Below are positions 53,030-63,999 of a stretch of DNA of 64,000 bases, in pieces. Made by a program: the position numbers and the translations under genes. The notes beneath the pieces are model-generated. The model saw nothing but the letters and a program-made list of their open reading frames with translations. It did no database searches and was not told the origin of the DNA. The DNA is from Acidimicrobiaceae bacterium (GTDB taxonomy: Bacteria > Actinomycetota > Acidimicrobiia > Acidimicrobiales > RAAP-2). The number at the start of each line of letters is the position of its first letter. Position 1 is the first letter of the stretch. The DNA is taken from positions 614-64,613 of the forward strand of contig PLZF01000031.1 of the NCBI GenBank assembly GCA_003152015.1, written 5' to 3'.

Positions 53030-53773
53030 TCACAACACCGTGAACACTTCGGGTCCATCGTCGGTTACCGCGATGGTGTGCTCGAAATGGGCCGAAAGTC
53101 GCCCATCGGCCGTCACCACACTCCATCCGTCCTCGAGCTGTTCGGTATCGGGTCCCCCGGCGTTGACCATCGGCTCCACTGCGAAGACCATGCCGGTTTT
53201 GAGCATCGGTCCCGGGCTACCGGGCCAGTAGTTGGGGACCTGGGGATCCTCGTGCATGGCCGTACCGATGCCATGACCGACGTATTCGCGGACCACCGAG
53301 AATCCGGCCGCCTCGGCCACCCGCTGCACGGCCCGGCCCACCTCGTGGAGCCGGTTCCCGTCCGTAAGCTGATCGATCCCGGCGAACAGGCTGCGCTCGG
53401 TCACTTCCATCAAGCGGGAGGCTTCCGCCGACACCTCCCCCACCCCCACCGTATAGGCGGCATCGCCGTGGTAGCCCTCGATGATGGCTCCGCAATCGAT
53501 CGAGATGATGTCGCCCTCAACCAGCACCACCTCGGGTGAGGGTATGCCGTGGACGATCATCGAGTTGGGTGATGTACATACCACGGCGGGAAAGCCGTGA
53601 TAGTTGAGAAAGTTCGACTTGGCATCCCGGCGTTCGAGAACGCCCCGGGCCACGCGGTCGATGTCCTCGGTGGTCACCCCGGGCCGGATGATGGCCCGGG
53701 TGGCCTCGTGGATCTCTGCCACCACTCGGCCTGCCCGGCGCATTTTGGCCAGTTCGTCGCTAGTGCGTCTCAT
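53030..53773 (-). CDS. map: Methionine aminopeptidase, type I
   Basis: SNFLNYHGFPAVVCTSPNSMIVHGIP, GDIISIDCGAIIEGYHGDAAYT, YVGHGIGTAMHEDPQVPNY, TGMVFAVEPMVN. Confidence 0.96.
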   Translation of the reverse strand: MRRTSDELAKMRRAGRVVAEIHEATRAIIRPGVTTEDIDRVARGVLERRDAKSNFLNYHGFPAVVCTSPNSMIVHGIPSPEVVLVEGDIISIDCGAIIEGYHGDAAYTVGVGEVSAEASRLMEVTERSLFAGIDQLTDGNRLHEVGRAVQRVAEAAGFSVVREYVGHGIGTAMHEDPQVPNYWPGSPGPMLKTGMVFAVEPMVNAGGPDTEQLEDGWSVVTADGRLSAHFEHTIAVTDDGPEVFTVL

Positions 53774-53786
53774 CAAATGCCGTTTC

Positions 53787-54467
53787 TCACGTGAGCCGGC
53801 CACCCTTGCGGTCGCGCCGGTCCTCGATCGCCTTGATCACCCGACGGGTCACCGAGTCGGGTGCTCCGGTCCCGCTCACCACGGCCAGCTGATCTCGCGC
53901 CTTGTACCAGTCGATGAGCGGCGCTGTCTGGCGTTCATAGAGCTCGAGGCGACGGGTAATCGCCTCTTCCCGATCGTCTTCACGCTGAATGACCTCACCG
54001 CCGCAGACGTCACAGGTCCGGTTGATCAGCGGCGGTGCCGAGACCGAGGAGTTGGCCCCGCAGTCGACGCAGACTCGTCTCGCCGCCAGGCGCCGGAGCA
54101 CCTGTGCGGTCGGCACCTCGATATCGACGGCCAGATCGAGATCCACCGGGTTGAGGAAGGCAGCCAGTTGTTCCGCCTGGACCACCGTGCGGGGGCAACC
54201 GTCAAGCACAAATCCCCGGGCCCGCACGTCACTCTCGTCGAGCCGGGCGGCGACCATCTCCATAATGAGATCGTCGCTCAGCAACTCACCCCGATCCATC
54301 TGGTCCTTGGCCTTCAGGCCCAGGGGAGTCCTTTGTTTCGCAGCTGCCCGCAGCATGTCACCGGTCGAGATGTGCGGCACGACGTAGTGGTGGGAGAGGC
54401 GCACACACTGCGTCCCCTTGCCTGCCCCCTGCTTGCCGAGGACAATGAGCCTGGCGCCGGGTACCAC
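53787..54467 (-). CDS. adk: Adenylate kinase (zinc-lid type)
   Basis: RLIVLGKQGAGKGTQCVRLSHHYVVPHISTGDMLRAA, GFVLDGCPRTVVQAEQL, lid CVDCG...CDVCGG. Confidence 0.94.
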   Translation of the reverse strand: MVPGARLIVLGKQGAGKGTQCVRLSHHYVVPHISTGDMLRAAAKQRTPLGLKAKDQMDRGELLSDDLIMEMVAARLDESDVRARGFVLDGCPRTVVQAEQLAAFLNPVDLDLAVDIEVPTAQVLRRLAARRVCVDCGANSSVSAPPLINRTCDVCGGEVIQREDDREEAITRRLELYERQTAPLIDWYKARDQLAVVSGTGAPDSVTRRVIKAIEDRRDRKGGRLT

Positions 54468-55760
54468 CTACTTGAGGAAGCCCTCGTAGTTTCGCATCAT
54501 GAGCTGGCTGTCGATCTGCTTCATCGTCTCCAATGCCACGCCCACTGCGATCAAGAGAGTGACCCCAAAGAAAGGGTAACTGTTGATGTTCCATGCCGCC
54601 ATCAACAACGACGGCACCACGGCTACACCGCCGAGAAAGATGGCGCCGGGCCACGTGATCCGGTTGAGGATGTGGGCCAGATACTTCTCGGTCTGCTGCC
54701 CGGGCCGGATACCGGGGATGAACCCACCCTGCTTCCGGATGATGTCCGCCTGCTGGTGGGGATCAAAGGCCACGTACACGTAGAAGAAGGTGAACAACAG
54801 GATGAAAATGAAATAGCTCGCGATATAGAAAAGGCTGGTCGGAGTGACGTTGTGGTTCACCCAGGTACGGAACCAGGCGGAGGGGACGATGTTCGACAAC
54901 AACACGGGGATATAGAGCACCGAACTGGCGAAGATGATCGGGATGACTCCGGCCTGATTCACCTTCAAGGGGATATAGGTGCTCGACCCTCCGTACATCT
55001 TGCGCCCGACGACCCGCTTGGCGAAGGTCACCGGGATACGTCGCTGGCCCTGGTCAACGAAGACGATGACCACCAGCAGCACAAGCGAGACGGCAATAAT
55101 GACCCCGAACTTGATTTTCCCGCCCTCTTGGAGCACGGCATTCATGCCGGTGGGGATACCGGCCACGACATTGGCGAAGATGAGGATGGACATTCCCTGG
55201 CCGATACCACGCTGGGTGATGAGCTCGCCCAGCCACATGACAAAGGCGGTCCCGGCGGTGAGAGTGAGGACGATGAAACCGGCCCGCCAAATCGAGTAGT
55301 GGAGGATGAGGTCGATGCTGGAGCTCGAACCAAACAGCCCGCCCCCACCCTTGTGGAACAGGTAGACCAGACCGGTGGACTGCATCAGGGCCAGGGCCAC
55401 CGTCAGGTACCGGGTGGTCTGGGTCAGCTTCTTCTGGCCGATGGCACCCTGGTCGCGCCACTGCTCCAGCTTCGGGATCACGGTCGCCAGCAACTGAATG
55501 ATGATGCTGGAGGTGATGTACGGCATGATGCCCAGTCCGAACACCGCCATACGGGTGAGCGCACCACCCGAAAACAGGTTGAGGAAGCCCAACACGCCAG
55601 ATGACTTGGATGCCGCTGTCAGCTGTTGGATCTTCGAGAAGTCGACATACGGCGACGGAATGTTGGCGCCGAATTGATAAATGGCAATAACGACCAACGT
55701 AAAGAGAACCTTCTTACGAAGGTCGGGTATCCGAAAAATGTTTGCCAAACTGGCGAGCAT
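54468..55760 (-). CDS. secY: Preprotein translocase subunit SecY
   Basis: NIFRIPDLRKKVLFTLVVIAIYQFGANIPSPYVD, GIMPYITSSIIIQLL, FVDQGQRRIPVTFAKRVVGRKMYGG, GFIPGIRPGQQTEKYL. Confidence 0.98.
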   Translation of the reverse strand: MLASLANIFRIPDLRKKVLFTLVVIAIYQFGANIPSPYVDFSKIQQLTAASKSSGVLGFLNLFSGGALTRMAVFGLGIMPYITSSIIIQLLATVIPKLEQWRDQGAIGQKKLTQTTRYLTVALALMQSTGLVYLFHKGGGGLFGSSSSIDLILHYSIWRAGFIVLTLTAGTAFVMWLGELITQRGIGQGMSILIFANVVAGIPTGMNAVLQEGGKIKFGVIIAVSLVLLVVIVFVDQGQRRIPVTFAKRVVGRKMYGGSSTYIPLKVNQAGVIPIIFASSVLYIPVLLSNIVPSAWFRTWVNHNVTPTSLFYIASYFIFILLFTFFYVYVAFDPHQQADIIRKQGGFIPGIRPGQQTEKYLAHILNRITWPGAIFLGGVAVVPSLLMAAWNINSYPFFGVTLLIAVGVALETMKQIDSQLMMRNYEGFLK

Positions 55761-55793
55761 GGTCGCTCCTCGACGCCGGGTGGTCGGCCGATG

Positions 55794-56282
55794 CTACCGG
55801 TTCATGAGGGCATTGCCCTGCGCGGGCGGTCGACCGTGGCCGAACGGCAACGGGATCACGGTGATCGAACCACCAGAAGCCGTTATGGCGGCCTCCGCCG
55901 TTTTGGAGAACGCGTGCGCCTCGACCCGAAGGGCGCGGTTCAGCTCCCCACCACCCAGGATCTTTACCAGCGCGCCCTTGCGGACAAGCCCTCCGGCGAT
56001 CAACGCGGCCAGGTCGACCGTGTCACCCTCAATCCCTTCGAGCGCACCCACGTTGACCGGGGTGTAGTCGATGCGGAAGGGGTTCTTGAAGCCGCGCAGC
56101 TTCGGGATGCGCTGCATCAACGGCAGCTGCCCACCCTCGAAACCCATGGGGATCGTGTCGCGGGCGCCCTGGCCCTTGGTGCCACGGCCGGCTGTCTTTC
56201 CGCCTTTGCCTCCGATGCCGCGTCCTACCCGGCGACGGGGTCGCGTCGAACCGGCCGGTGGGCGGAGCTCGTGGACCTTCAT
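55794..56282 (-). CDS. rplO: Ribosomal protein L15
   Basis: LRPPAGSTRPRRRVGRGIGGKGGKTAGRGTKGQGAR, GFEGGQLPLMQRIPKLRGFKN. Confidence 0.97.
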   Translation of the reverse strand: MKVHELRPPAGSTRPRRRVGRGIGGKGGKTAGRGTKGQGARDTIPMGFEGGQLPLMQRIPKLRGFKNPFRIDYTPVNVGALEGIEGDTVDLAALIAGGLVRKGALVKILGGGELNRALRVEAHAFSKTAEAAITASGGSITVIPLPFGHGRPPAQGNALMNR

Positions 56283-56518
56283 CGTGAACCTCTTTCGTCC
56301 TCACCCGCGGGGGTGACATCGATCAGATGGGGTACCCGCGCGATCATCCCGCGGATCTCGGGGCGATCGGGCAGTACGTTGGTGCGACCGATCCCGCGCA
56401 GTCCGAGGGCGCGAAGCGTGCCCCGGTGCTTGGGCTTGGTGCCGATGCCCGAGCGGACCTGGGTCACCCGCAACCAGCCGGTCGTCGTCGACTTGTCAGA
56501 CGTGGAAGCGGCGGCCAT
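56279..56518 (-). CDS. rpmD: Ribosomal protein L30
   Basis: WLRVTQVRSGIGTKPKHRGTLRALGLRGIGRTNVLPDRPEIRGMIARVPHLIDV. Confidence 0.95.
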   Translation of the reverse strand: MAAASTSDKSTTTGWLRVTQVRSGIGTKPKHRGTLRALGLRGIGRTNVLPDRPEIRGMIARVPHLIDVTPAGEDERGSR

Positions 56519-56519
56519 C

Positions 56520-57068
56520 TCAATTCACCTCCGTGAACACATCGCCCTGGCGTTGCCGCTCGCGGTATGCACGCAGGACACCGCCGGGAATGATCTCTTC
56601 GGCTGGCTTGCCCCGGAGGGCGGCGATCTCATCGGGGCGCTTGAGCGACTTGAGCCCGGCGATGGTGGCGTGGGCGACGTTGATGCCGTTGGACGAACCC
56701 AGGGACTTCGACAAAATATCGCGGATCCCGGCCATCTCTAAGATGGCTCGGGCGGCTCCACCGGCAATGACCCCGGTACCCGGAGCGGCCGGCTTCAACA
56801 TCACTCGGCCCGCGCCACTCTCCCCGAGAACCGGATGGGTGATGGTGGTGCCGGCCAGGGGAACGTCGAAGATGTTCTTGCGAGCCTCTTCGATACCCTT
56901 TTGGACAGCCAGCCCGGCCTCTTTGGCCTTGCCATAGCCCAACCCGACCTTGCCGTTGCCGTCACCGACGACCATCAGCGCCGCGAAGCTGAATCGGCGA
57001 CCGCCTTTGACCACCTTGGACACCCGGTTCACCCGGATGGTGCGCTCTTCGTACTGCAGCTCGGTCAT
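56520..57068 (-). CDS. rpsE: Ribosomal protein S5
   Basis: [70 protein letters not shown]; start refined to 57068. Confidence 0.97.
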   Translation of the reverse strand: MTELQYEERTIRVNRVSKVVKGGRRFSFAALMVVGDGNGKVGLGYGKAKEAGLAVQKGIEEARKNIFDVPLAGTTITHPVLGESGAGRVMLKPAAPGTGVIAGGAARAILEMAGIRDILSKSLGSSNGINVAHATIAGLKSLKRPDEIAALRGKPAEEIIPGGVLRAYRERQRQGDVFTEVN

Positions 57069-57072
57069 ATCC

Positions 57073-57438
57073 TCAGAACTCCAGTCCTTCGGCACGGGCG
57101 GCATCGGCCAATGCGGCCACCCGCCCGTGATAGGTGAATCCCCCGCGGTCGAAGACCACAGTGGTGATGCCGGCAGCCTTGGCACGGGTGGCCACCAGTG
57201 TGCCCACCGCCTGGGCCGCGCCGATGTTGCCCCCGGGCTTGCCTCGCAGGTCCGATTCGACCGTCGATGCCGATACCAGCGTATGGCCGGCGTCGTCGTC
57301 GACAATCTGGGCGGTGATGTGCTTGCTCGACCGGAAGACAGCCAGGCGCGGCCGGGCAGAGGTCCCGGCCAGGCGACGGCGAACCCGCTTGTGCCGACGG
57401 ATACGAAGCTCGAGTTTGTGATCGGTTGCGGTTCCCAT
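57073..57438 (-). CDS. rplR: Ribosomal protein L18
   Basis: [68 protein letters not shown]. Confidence 0.97.
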   Translation of the reverse strand: MGTATDHKLELRIRRHKRVRRRLAGTSARPRLAVFRSSKHITAQIVDDDAGHTLVSASTVESDLRGKPGGNIGAAQAVGTLVATRAKAAGITTVVFDRGGFTYHGRVAALADAARAEGLEF

Positions 57439-57980
57439 TACTTCGCTGCCTTTCCGGCCTTGCGGAGGACCCGCTCACCGGCGTATCGGATACCCTTGCC
57501 CTTGTAGGGCTCGGGCTTACGTATCTTGCGGATGTCGGCGGCCACCTGGCCGACTTTTTCCTTGTCAATCCCCTTGATAATGATGCGGGTGGGGGTCGGG
57601 ACCTCAAAGGTGACGCCATCCGGAGCATTCACATTGACCGGGTGCGAGAAACCGAGCGCCAACTCCAGCACGCCCGGGCCTTTCGGGATCGCCCGATAGC
57701 CCACTCCCACTATTTCTAGCTCCTTGGAGAAGCCTTGGGTTACCCCGTCGACCATATTGGCGACCAATGTGCGGGTCAGCCCGTGGAGTGCACGGTTCTG
57801 CCGCTGATCGTCAGGGCGCTCGACCACCACGACATCCCCGTCGGCGCGAATGTTCATGGCGGCGGGAACCGAGCGGGTGAGTTCACCCTGCGGTCCTTTC
57901 ACCACCACGATGTTGTTGTCGTCGACGGCCACCGATACCCCCGCGGGTACCGAGATGGGAGATCGTCCGATGCGCGACAT
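57438..57980 (-). CDS. rplF: Ribosomal protein L6
   Basis: [63 protein letters not shown]. Confidence 0.98.
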   Translation of the reverse strand: MSRIGRSPISVPAGVSVAVDDNNIVVVKGPQGELTRSVPAAMNIRADGDVVVVERPDDQRQNRALHGLTRTLVANMVDGVTQGFSKELEIVGVGYRAIPKGPGVLELALGFSHPVNVNAPDGVTFEVPTPTRIIIKGIDKEKVGQVAADIRKIRKPEPYKGKGIRYAGERVLRKAGKAAK

Positions 57981-58028
57981 CAGCGATCACCGCCCGGGTG
58001 ACATTCGGTGATGCGACCAATGGTGCGC

Positions 58029-58433
58029 TTACCAGACATAACAGAGCACCTCGCCTCCCACGCGACGCTTTCGGGCCTCGCGGTCAGTCATCAGCCCTTT
58101 GGATGTCGATACCACGGCCACACCCATGCCGCCCAGGACCCGCGGTATCTTGTCGGCGCGGGCGTAGATCCGAAGACCCGGCTTGGAGACCCGCTTGATT
58201 CCGGAGATGGTCCGGGCACGGTCCGGCGCGTACTTCATGACGATCTCCAAGGTGTTACCGGGGGAGGTCACGCTGTCGTCCACTGTGAATCCGGAGATGT
58301 AGCCCTCACTCACCAGAATGGCAGCCAGGGACTCCTTCAGCTTCGAGCCGGGCATTTTGACAGTATCAAAGTGGGCCGTATTGGCATTGCGGATACGGGT
58401 GAGCATGTCGGCAATCGGGTCGGTCATTGTCAT
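58029..58433 (-). CDS. rpsH: Ribosomal protein S8
   Basis: [72 protein letters not shown]. Confidence 0.97.
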   Translation of the reverse strand: MTMTDPIADMLTRIRNANTAHFDTVKMPGSKLKESLAAILVSEGYISGFTVDDSVTSPGNTLEIVMKYAPDRARTISGIKRVSKPGLRIYARADKIPRVLGGMGVAVVSTSKGLMTDREARKRRVGGEVLCYVW

Positions 58434-58449
58434 CGGTTGTCGTCTCCCC

Positions 58450-58635
58450 TCACCAGCTGGCCTTGGTCACACCGGGAATTTCACCGGCGTGCACCATGAC
58501 TCGCAGACAGATACGACACAGGCCGAACTTGCGGTAGACGGCCTTGGGCCGGCCGCACCGGCGGCACCGTGTGTAGCCGCGCACTTTGAACTTGGGTGTG
58601 CGCTGTTGCTTTTCGATCAAAGCCTTTTTCGCCAT
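58450..58635 (-). CDS. rpsN: Ribosomal protein S14, zinc-binding type
   Basis: [61 protein letters not shown] (CxxC...CxxC). Confidence 0.97.
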   Translation of the reverse strand: MAKKALIEKQQRTPKFKVRGYTRCRRCGRPKAVYRKFGLCRICLRVMVHAGEIPGVTKASW

Positions 58636-58639
58636 GGGG

Positions 58640-59209
58640 TTACTGGTTCTCCTTGCGGAACGGGAAGCCGAACGCGGCCAGGAGTCCCCGGCCCTCGTCG
58701 TCGGTACGTGCGGTCGTGACGATGGTGATGTCCATCCCCCGAGTGGTGTCGATGCGGTCATAATCGATCTCGGGGAAGATGAGCTGCTCGGTCACCCCGA
58801 AGGTGTAGTTGCCGTGTCCGTCAAATGAGCGCGGGGAGAGCCCGCGGAAGTCACGGATACGGGGAATGGCCATGGCCACCAGCCGATCGAGGAACTCCCA
58901 GGCCCGGTCGCCCCGGAGGGTGACCTTGGCCCCGATCTCCTGACCTTCACGCAGCTTGAAGCCGGCGATCGACTGCTTGGCCCGAGTCACGATCGGCTTT
59001 TGGCCGCTGATGATCTCGAGGTCGCGCATGGCCCCCTCGATGAGGGACTTCTGCTGGGTAGCCCGACCGACACCCATGTTGATAACGATCTTGGTGAGCC
59101 GGGGAGCCTGCATGATGTTGTCGAGTCCCAGGGACTCCTGAAGTTGGGGCCGGATCTCCTCGTCATATCGCTTCTTCAGGCGGGGACGGGTGCGGGTGGC
59201 GGTGGCCAT
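58640..59209 (-). CDS. rplE: Ribosomal protein L5
   Basis: [63 protein letters not shown]. Confidence 0.98.
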   Translation of the reverse strand: MATATRTRPRLKKRYDEEIRPQLQESLGLDNIMQAPRLTKIVINMGVGRATQQKSLIEGAMRDLEIISGQKPIVTRAKQSIAGFKLREGQEIGAKVTLRGDRAWEFLDRLVAMAIPRIRDFRGLSPRSFDGHGNYTFGVTEQLIFPEIDYDRIDTTRGMDITIVTTARTDDEGRGLLAAFGFPFRKENQ

Positions 59210-59514
59210 TACAGGTCACCCCCACACTTGCGGCAGACCCGGAGCTTGCGACCCTGCTCGTCGATCCGGGTGCCGATGCGGGTAGGCCCGCACGAGCCGC
59301 ACACGATCGCGACCGAGGACACCGCAACCGGCATGAACTTGTCGATGACGCCGCCCTGCATGGTGGCGCGGGTCGGCTTGGCGTGACGCTTGGCCACGTG
59401 GACACCTTCGACAATGACCCGGCCTTCAGACGGAATGGCCCGAATGACCTCGGCCTGCTTGCCCCGGTCCTTGCCGTTCAGTACCTGGACTTTGTCTCCC
59501 TTGCGAATACGCAT
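59209..59514 (-). CDS. rplX: Ribosomal protein L24
   Basis: [46 protein letters not shown]. Confidence 0.97.
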   Translation of the reverse strand: MRIRKGDKVQVLNGKDRGKQAEVIRAIPSEGRVIVEGVHVAKRHAKPTRATMQGGVIDKFMPVAVSSVAIVCGSCGPTRIGTRIDEQGRKLRVCRKCGGDL

Positions 59515-59883
59515 CTACAACACCTCCGGTGCCAACGAGACGATTCGCATGAAGCGCTTGTCGCGCAACTCTCGGCCGACTGGCCCGAAGATGCGGGTCC
59601 CGCGTGGTTGTTGCTGGTCGTTGATCAACACAGCGGCGTTCTCGTCGAAGCGGATATAGCTGCCGTCGGGACGGCGCTTCTCCTTCTTCGTGCGGACGAC
59701 GACGCACTTGACGACTTCGCCCTTCTTCACCGCTGCGCCGGGAATGGCATCTTTCACCGTGGCTACGAAGACGTCCCCGATCGAGGCATAGCGACGGCGT
59801 GATCCGCCGAGCACCTTGATGCACAGAACTTCCTTGGCCCCGGAATTGTCGGCCACCCTGAGTCGAGACTCTTGTTGAATCAT
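59515..59883 (-). CDS. rplN: Ribosomal protein L14
   Basis: [87 protein letters not shown]. Confidence 0.98.
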   Translation of the reverse strand: MIQQESRLRVADNSGAKEVLCIKVLGGSRRRYASIGDVFVATVKDAIPGAAVKKGEVVKCVVVRTKKEKRRPDGSYIRFDENAAVLINDQQQPRGTRIFGPVGRELRDKRFMRIVSLAPEVL

Positions 59884-60173
59884 CGGGCACGCTCAAGGAT
59901 CTCCATGAGGCGCCAGCGCTTCAGCTTCGACAGCGGGCGGGTCTCGATCACCCGGATCCGGTCGCCGACCTTGGCCTCATTCTGCTCGTCGTGGACGTAG
60001 AGGCGCTTGGTCCGCTGCACGGTTTTTCCGTAGCGGGGATGCCGGACACGTTCGACCACAGCCACAATGACTGTCGCCTGCATGGCGTCGGAGACAACCA
60101 TGCCCTCCCGGACCTTGCGGCGGTTGATCCGTTCTTCGGTCCCTGTTTCGGTGGTGTGTTCCTCAGCCATCAT
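59880..60173 (-). CDS. rpsQ: Ribosomal protein S17
   Basis: [73 protein letters not shown]. Confidence 0.97.
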   Translation of the reverse strand: MMAEEHTTETGTEERINRRKVREGMVVSDAMQATVIVAVVERVRHPRYGKTVQRTKRLYVHDEQNEAKVGDRIRVIETRPLSKLKRWRLMEILERAR

Positions 60174-60652
60174 CCCTCCTCCTGCTCGTCAGAGGCGGCG
60201 TTGTCAGAGGCAGCATCGTCAGAAACTTCATCATCGGTGGCCTCGGCGCCGGCGCCGGACTCATCAACTGCGGCGTGGTCCTCGACCTTGGCCTCTTCGA
60301 CCTTGGCCTCGTCAGCATCGGCCGCTTCCCGCTCGGTCTTGGCTGCCGTCCGGCGCTCGGCGGCGGTGGTCCGGGTGCGTCCCAGCGCATCATCCTCGGA
60401 TCGGAGGCGAGCGGCGGCGCGGTGAGCCGGAATCTCTTCCGCGGCCAGGCCCTCTGCCTCGGCGATCTCCCGGGCCCTCAGCTCCGTCATCATCCGGGCG
60501 ACATCCTTGCGAACGTGGTTCAGCCTCGAGAAGTTGTCCAGCCGGCCGGTGGCCAGTTGAAAGCGGAGGTTGAACAGTTCCCGACGCGTCTCCGAAAGCT
60601 GGGTCTCCAGCTCTTCGATGTCGTACTCGGCAATCTCTACGGAGGTGGCCAT
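60170..60652 (-). CDS. rpmC: Ribosomal protein L29 with long acidic C-terminal extension
   Basis: L29 core [49 protein letters not shown], then about 80 aa A/E/D-rich tail. Confidence 0.94.
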   Translation of the reverse strand: MATSVEIAEYDIEELETQLSETRRELFNLRFQLATGRLDNFSRLNHVRKDVARMMTELRAREIAEAEGLAAEEIPAHRAAARLRSEDDALGRTRTTAAERRTAAKTEREAADADEAKVEEAKVEDHAAVDESGAGAEATDDEVSDDAASDNAASDEQEEG

Positions 60653-61089
60653 CAGACCTGCACCTCCGACGTCCCGTGCGTACCGGGACGGATCACGAAA
60701 CGAGCCTTGAAGGGCAGCTTCTGAATGGCACGATCCATGGCCTCCTTGGCCAGTTCGGGCTCCACTCCTGCCAGCTCAAAGAGGATGCGGCCGGGCTTGA
60801 CCACTGCCACCCAGTGCTCGGGATTGCCCTTGCCCGAGCCCATACGGGTCTCGGCCGGCTTCTGGGTGACAGGGCGATCCGGGAAGACCCGAATCCACAC
60901 TTTCCCACCCCGCTTCACGTGACGGGTCATGGCAATACGGGCAGCCTCGATCTGACGCGCTGTCAACCAGGCCGGTTCCATGGCCTGGATTCCGAAGTCA
61001 CCAAAGGTCACGGAGCTACCGCCCTTGGCCTTGCCACTCATCCGACCGCGCTGTTGTTTGCGGTGCTTGACCTTACGGGGCATCAGCAT
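60652..61089 (-). CDS. rplP: Ribosomal protein L16
   Basis: [75 protein letters not shown]. Confidence 0.98.
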   Translation of the reverse strand: MLMPRKVKHRKQQRGRMSGKAKGGSSVTFGDFGIQAMEPAWLTARQIEAARIAMTRHVKRGGKVWIRVFPDRPVTQKPAETRMGSGKGNPEHWVAVVKPGRILFELAGVEPELAKEAMDRAIQKLPFKARFVIRPGTHGTSEVQV

Positions 61090-62054
61090 CAGTCGACCTC
61101 CTTGCGGAAGTGGGGTGTCTCGTGGTGCTCACGGGTCCGGCGCTCGATCTCTTCATCCTCGGTGAGGATGCGCTCGAGCTCGTCGGGGACCGCCGGAGTG
61201 GCCACGATGTCGGCGGTGGATTGGTCGACCAAGCCCTCCGGGACCTCGGTCCCCTCGGGGGCTTCGTCGACAGGGACCACGCTGCCCGGAGCACCCTGCT
61301 CGGCCCGACGACGACCGCCTCCGGCGGTGATCAAGCGGCGCGGAGCCTCTCCACCCTGGCCCGACGTTTCGCCCACGGCCATGGCGGCTTCGCGGGTGAT
61401 CTTGTCATCAGTCGAGATCTTGTAGGGCAGGACATCGCCCTTGTAGATCCACACCTTCACGCCGATGCGGCCGAAGGTGGTCTTGGCCTCACGGAAGCCG
61501 TAGTCGATGTCGGCCCGCAAGGTATGCAACGGAACCCGACCCTCGCGGTACGACTCCCTTCGGGCCATCTCGGATCCACCCAGGCGGCCCGAGCACTGCA
61601 CGCGGACACCGAGGGCGCCGGCCTTCTGTACGGTCTGGATGGCACGCTTCATGGCCCGGCGGAACGCCACCCGGCGGGCGAGTTGATCGCAGATGCCCTG
61701 GGCAATGAGAGCGGCATCGAGTTCAGGCTGCTTGATCTCTTGGATATTGAGCTGAATTCGATTGTTCAGACCAGTGATCTCTTCGATCTTCTTCTTCAGG
61801 CGGTCGGCTTCGGATCCACGACGGCCAATCACGATGCCCGGGCGGGCGGTGTGGATATCCACCCGGAGACGGTCACGGGTGCGCTCAACCTCAATACGGC
61901 TGACGGCGGCTGACTCCAGTTGCGACATGAGGTAATCGCGGATCTTCCAATCCTCGATCACGCAGTTCTGATAGTTCTTCTCTTCGAACCATCGCGACTT
62001 CCAGTCAGTCGTGATGCCCAGCCGGAACCCGTAGGGATTGACCTTCTGGCCCAT
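61089..62054 (-). CDS. rpsC: Ribosomal protein S3 with C-terminal extension
   Basis: [25 protein letters not shown] domain [55 protein letters not shown]. Confidence 0.97.
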   Translation of the reverse strand: MGQKVNPYGFRLGITTDWKSRWFEEKNYQNCVIEDWKIRDYLMSQLESAAVSRIEVERTRDRLRVDIHTARPGIVIGRRGSEADRLKKKIEEITGLNNRIQLNIQEIKQPELDAALIAQGICDQLARRVAFRRAMKRAIQTVQKAGALGVRVQCSGRLGGSEMARRESYREGRVPLHTLRADIDYGFREAKTTFGRIGVKVWIYKGDVLPYKISTDDKITREAAMAVGETSGQGGEAPRRLITAGGGRRRAEQGAPGSVVPVDEAPEGTEVPEGLVDQSTADIVATPAVPDELERILTEDEEIERRTREHHETPHFRKEVD

Positions 62055-62732
62055 CTACTTGCCCTTCTCTTTGGCGGAATCGACGTTCGTTTCATCGCTG
62101 GCGTCGGTGTCAGCGTCCGCTTCACTCACCGGGTCAGCCTCGCCCTCGGCCGATTCGGTATCTGCTTCGGCGCTGGTGTCCGCTCCGGTGGCGTCGGTCT
62201 CCACGTCGGCCGGCTCGATGTCATCATTGCCGATCGGCGTCTCTTCGATTTCGGTCTCCGTCGCCTTCGACACGGCGGGAGCCGCCTCGGTCTTCCGGGT
62301 ACGCCTCGATCCGGCCACCCGGCGCGAGCGCTGAGCTCCGGTGGCACTCTGCTTGGCCCGCCGGCGGGCGATGCGATCCTCGGGAAGGCGGCTCACGATG
62401 ATCGTGACGTGACAGGTCCGCTTCCGGATTCGGGTAGCCCGACCACGGGCCCGGGGGCGCCAACGCTTCAGCGTGCTCCCCTCGTCGGCATAACAGGCGG
62501 ATACGAAGAGCTCGTCGGGGTCGAGGCCGTCGTTGTGGACGGCGTTGGCCACGGCCGAGGCCAGGACCTTGCCGATGACTGCGGCGGCCTCCCGGTCACC
62601 GAGTGCCAGTGTCTCGAGGGCGCGGTCGGCGTCAAGGCCGCGAATCTGGTCGAGGACCTGGCGAGCCTTGTACGCCGACATGCGGCTGTGATGCAACACG
62701 GCTCGGGTTCCCTCACGCTCATTGGTCTTCAC
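62055..62732 (-). CDS. rplV: Ribosomal protein L22 with long acidic C-terminal extension
   Basis: VKTNEREGTRAVLHHSRMSAYKARQVLDQIRGL, WRPRARGRATRIRKRTCHVTIIVS, then about 95 aa acidic tail; GTG start at 62732 avoids overlap with rpsS. Confidence 0.94.
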   Translation of the reverse strand: MKTNEREGTRAVLHHSRMSAYKARQVLDQIRGLDADRALETLALGDREAAAVIGKVLASAVANAVHNDGLDPDELFVSACYADEGSTLKRWRPRARGRATRIRKRTCHVTIIVSRLPEDRIARRRAKQSATGAQRSRRVAGSRRTRKTEAAPAVSKATETEIEETPIGNDDIEPADVETDATGADTSAEADTESAEGEADPVSEADADTDASDETNVDSAKEKGK

Positions 62733-62742
62733 GCCGGGCACC

Positions 62743-63021
62743 TCAGCGCCTCCCCGCCCGCTCTTGGCCGGCATGGAACTTGAACGTCCGGGTGGGTGCG
62801 AACTCACCCAACTTGTGACCGACCATCGACTCGGTGACGTACACCGGTATGTGTTTCCTCCCATCGTGGACGGCAATGGTGTGGCCGACCATGTCCGGAA
62901 TGATGGTGGAGCGACGGGACCACGTCTTGATGACCTTCTTGTCCCCGGCCGCGTTGAGGACATCCACCTTCTTGATGAGGTGGTCGTCGACGAACGGACC
63001 TTTTTTCAGGCTGCGAGGCAT
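62743..63021 (-). CDS. rpsS: Ribosomal protein S19
   Basis: [80 protein letters not shown]. Confidence 0.98.
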   Translation of the reverse strand: MPRSLKKGPFVDDHLIKKVDVLNAAGDKKVIKTWSRRSTIIPDMVGHTIAVHDGRKHIPVYVTESMVGHKLGEFAPTRTFKFHAGQERAGRR

Positions 63022-63044
63022 GGTGTGGCGTTCCCTCTGTTTCC

Positions 63045-63881
63045 CTACCGGCGGGCACCGCGGGTGCGGCGCCTGCGGACGATCATCTTGTCGGATTCCT
63101 TGCCACGGGACCGGGTGCGGCCCTCGGGCTTGCCCCATGGCGACACCGGATGGCGGCCACCGGACGACTTGCCTTCGCCGCCGCCCAACGGGTGGTCGAC
63201 GGGGTTCATGGCCACACCACGGGTCTGCGGGCGCTTGCCCTTCCAGCGGTTGCGGCCCGCCTTGCCGATCTTGATCAGCTCGGCCTCCGAGTTGCCCACC
63301 GTGCCGAGGGTGCCCCGGCAGTCAATGGACACCCGGCGCATCTCGGTGGAAGGCAGGCGCAGGGTGGCGTAGACGCCTTCCTTGGCCACCAGTTGGATGC
63401 TCATGCCCGCGCCGCGTCCCATCTTCCCGCCACCACCGGGGCGGAGCTCCACGTTGTGGATCACCGATCCGACCGGGATGTAGCGGAGTGGCAACGCATT
63501 GCCGGGGCGGATGTCGGCTCCCTGACCCGACTGCAACAGGTCGCCCACCTTCACTTGGGCCGGAGCCAGGATGTAGCGCTTCTCACCGTCGAGATAGTGG
63601 AGCAGGGCAATACGGGCGTTGCGATTGGGGTCGTACTCGATCGAAGCGACCTTGGCCGGAATCCCGTCCTTGTCGCGTTTGAAGTCGATGATCCGGTACT
63701 GCTGCTTGTGGCCGCCGCCGCGGTGACGGGCAGTCTTGCGGCCGTGAGTGTTCCGGCCACCGGTGGAGGGTTTGGGGGCCAGGAGCGACTTCTCGGGGCG
63801 GTCAGTGGTGATCTCGGCAAAATCCGAGACAGTCTGGAACCGGCGGCCGGGGCTGGTGGGCTTGCGTGAACGGAGCGGCAT
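63045..63881 (-). CDS. rplB: Ribosomal protein L2
   Basis: [114 protein letters not shown]. Confidence 0.98.
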   Translation of the reverse strand: MPLRSRKPTSPGRRFQTVSDFAEITTDRPEKSLLAPKPSTGGRNTHGRKTARHRGGGHKQQYRIIDFKRDKDGIPAKVASIEYDPNRNARIALLHYLDGEKRYILAPAQVKVGDLLQSGQGADIRPGNALPLRYIPVGSVIHNVELRPGGGGKMGRGAGMSIQLVAKEGVYATLRLPSTEMRRVSIDCRGTLGTVGNSEAELIKIGKAGRNRWKGKRPQTRGVAMNPVDHPLGGGEGKSSGGRHPVSPWGKPEGRTRSRGKESDKMIVRRRRTRGARR

Positions 63882-63894
63882 GATCCTCGGTCCC

Positions 63895-63999
63895 TCAGTT
63901 CTCGAACAGGTCGATCGAGTCACCCTCGTGGAGGGTGACGATGGCCCGCTTGGTATCCGAACGGTGGCCCAGAGTGTTGCTCTTCCGGTTCCGCTTCGT
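63895..63999 (-). CDS. rplW: Ribosomal protein L23, C-terminal part (truncated by window edge)
   Basis: Reverse strand reads [35 protein letters not shown]23 C-terminus directly upstream of rplB. Confidence 0.88.
   Translation of the reverse strand, partial: TKRNRKSNTLGHRSDTKRAIVTLHEGDSIDLFEN

Noticed and set aside
53604-55604. 666-aa plus-strand ORF
   Set aside because: Exactly antisense to adk/secY/map. His/Gly/Asp-rich composition is typical of antisense frames in high-GC genes; no family signature.
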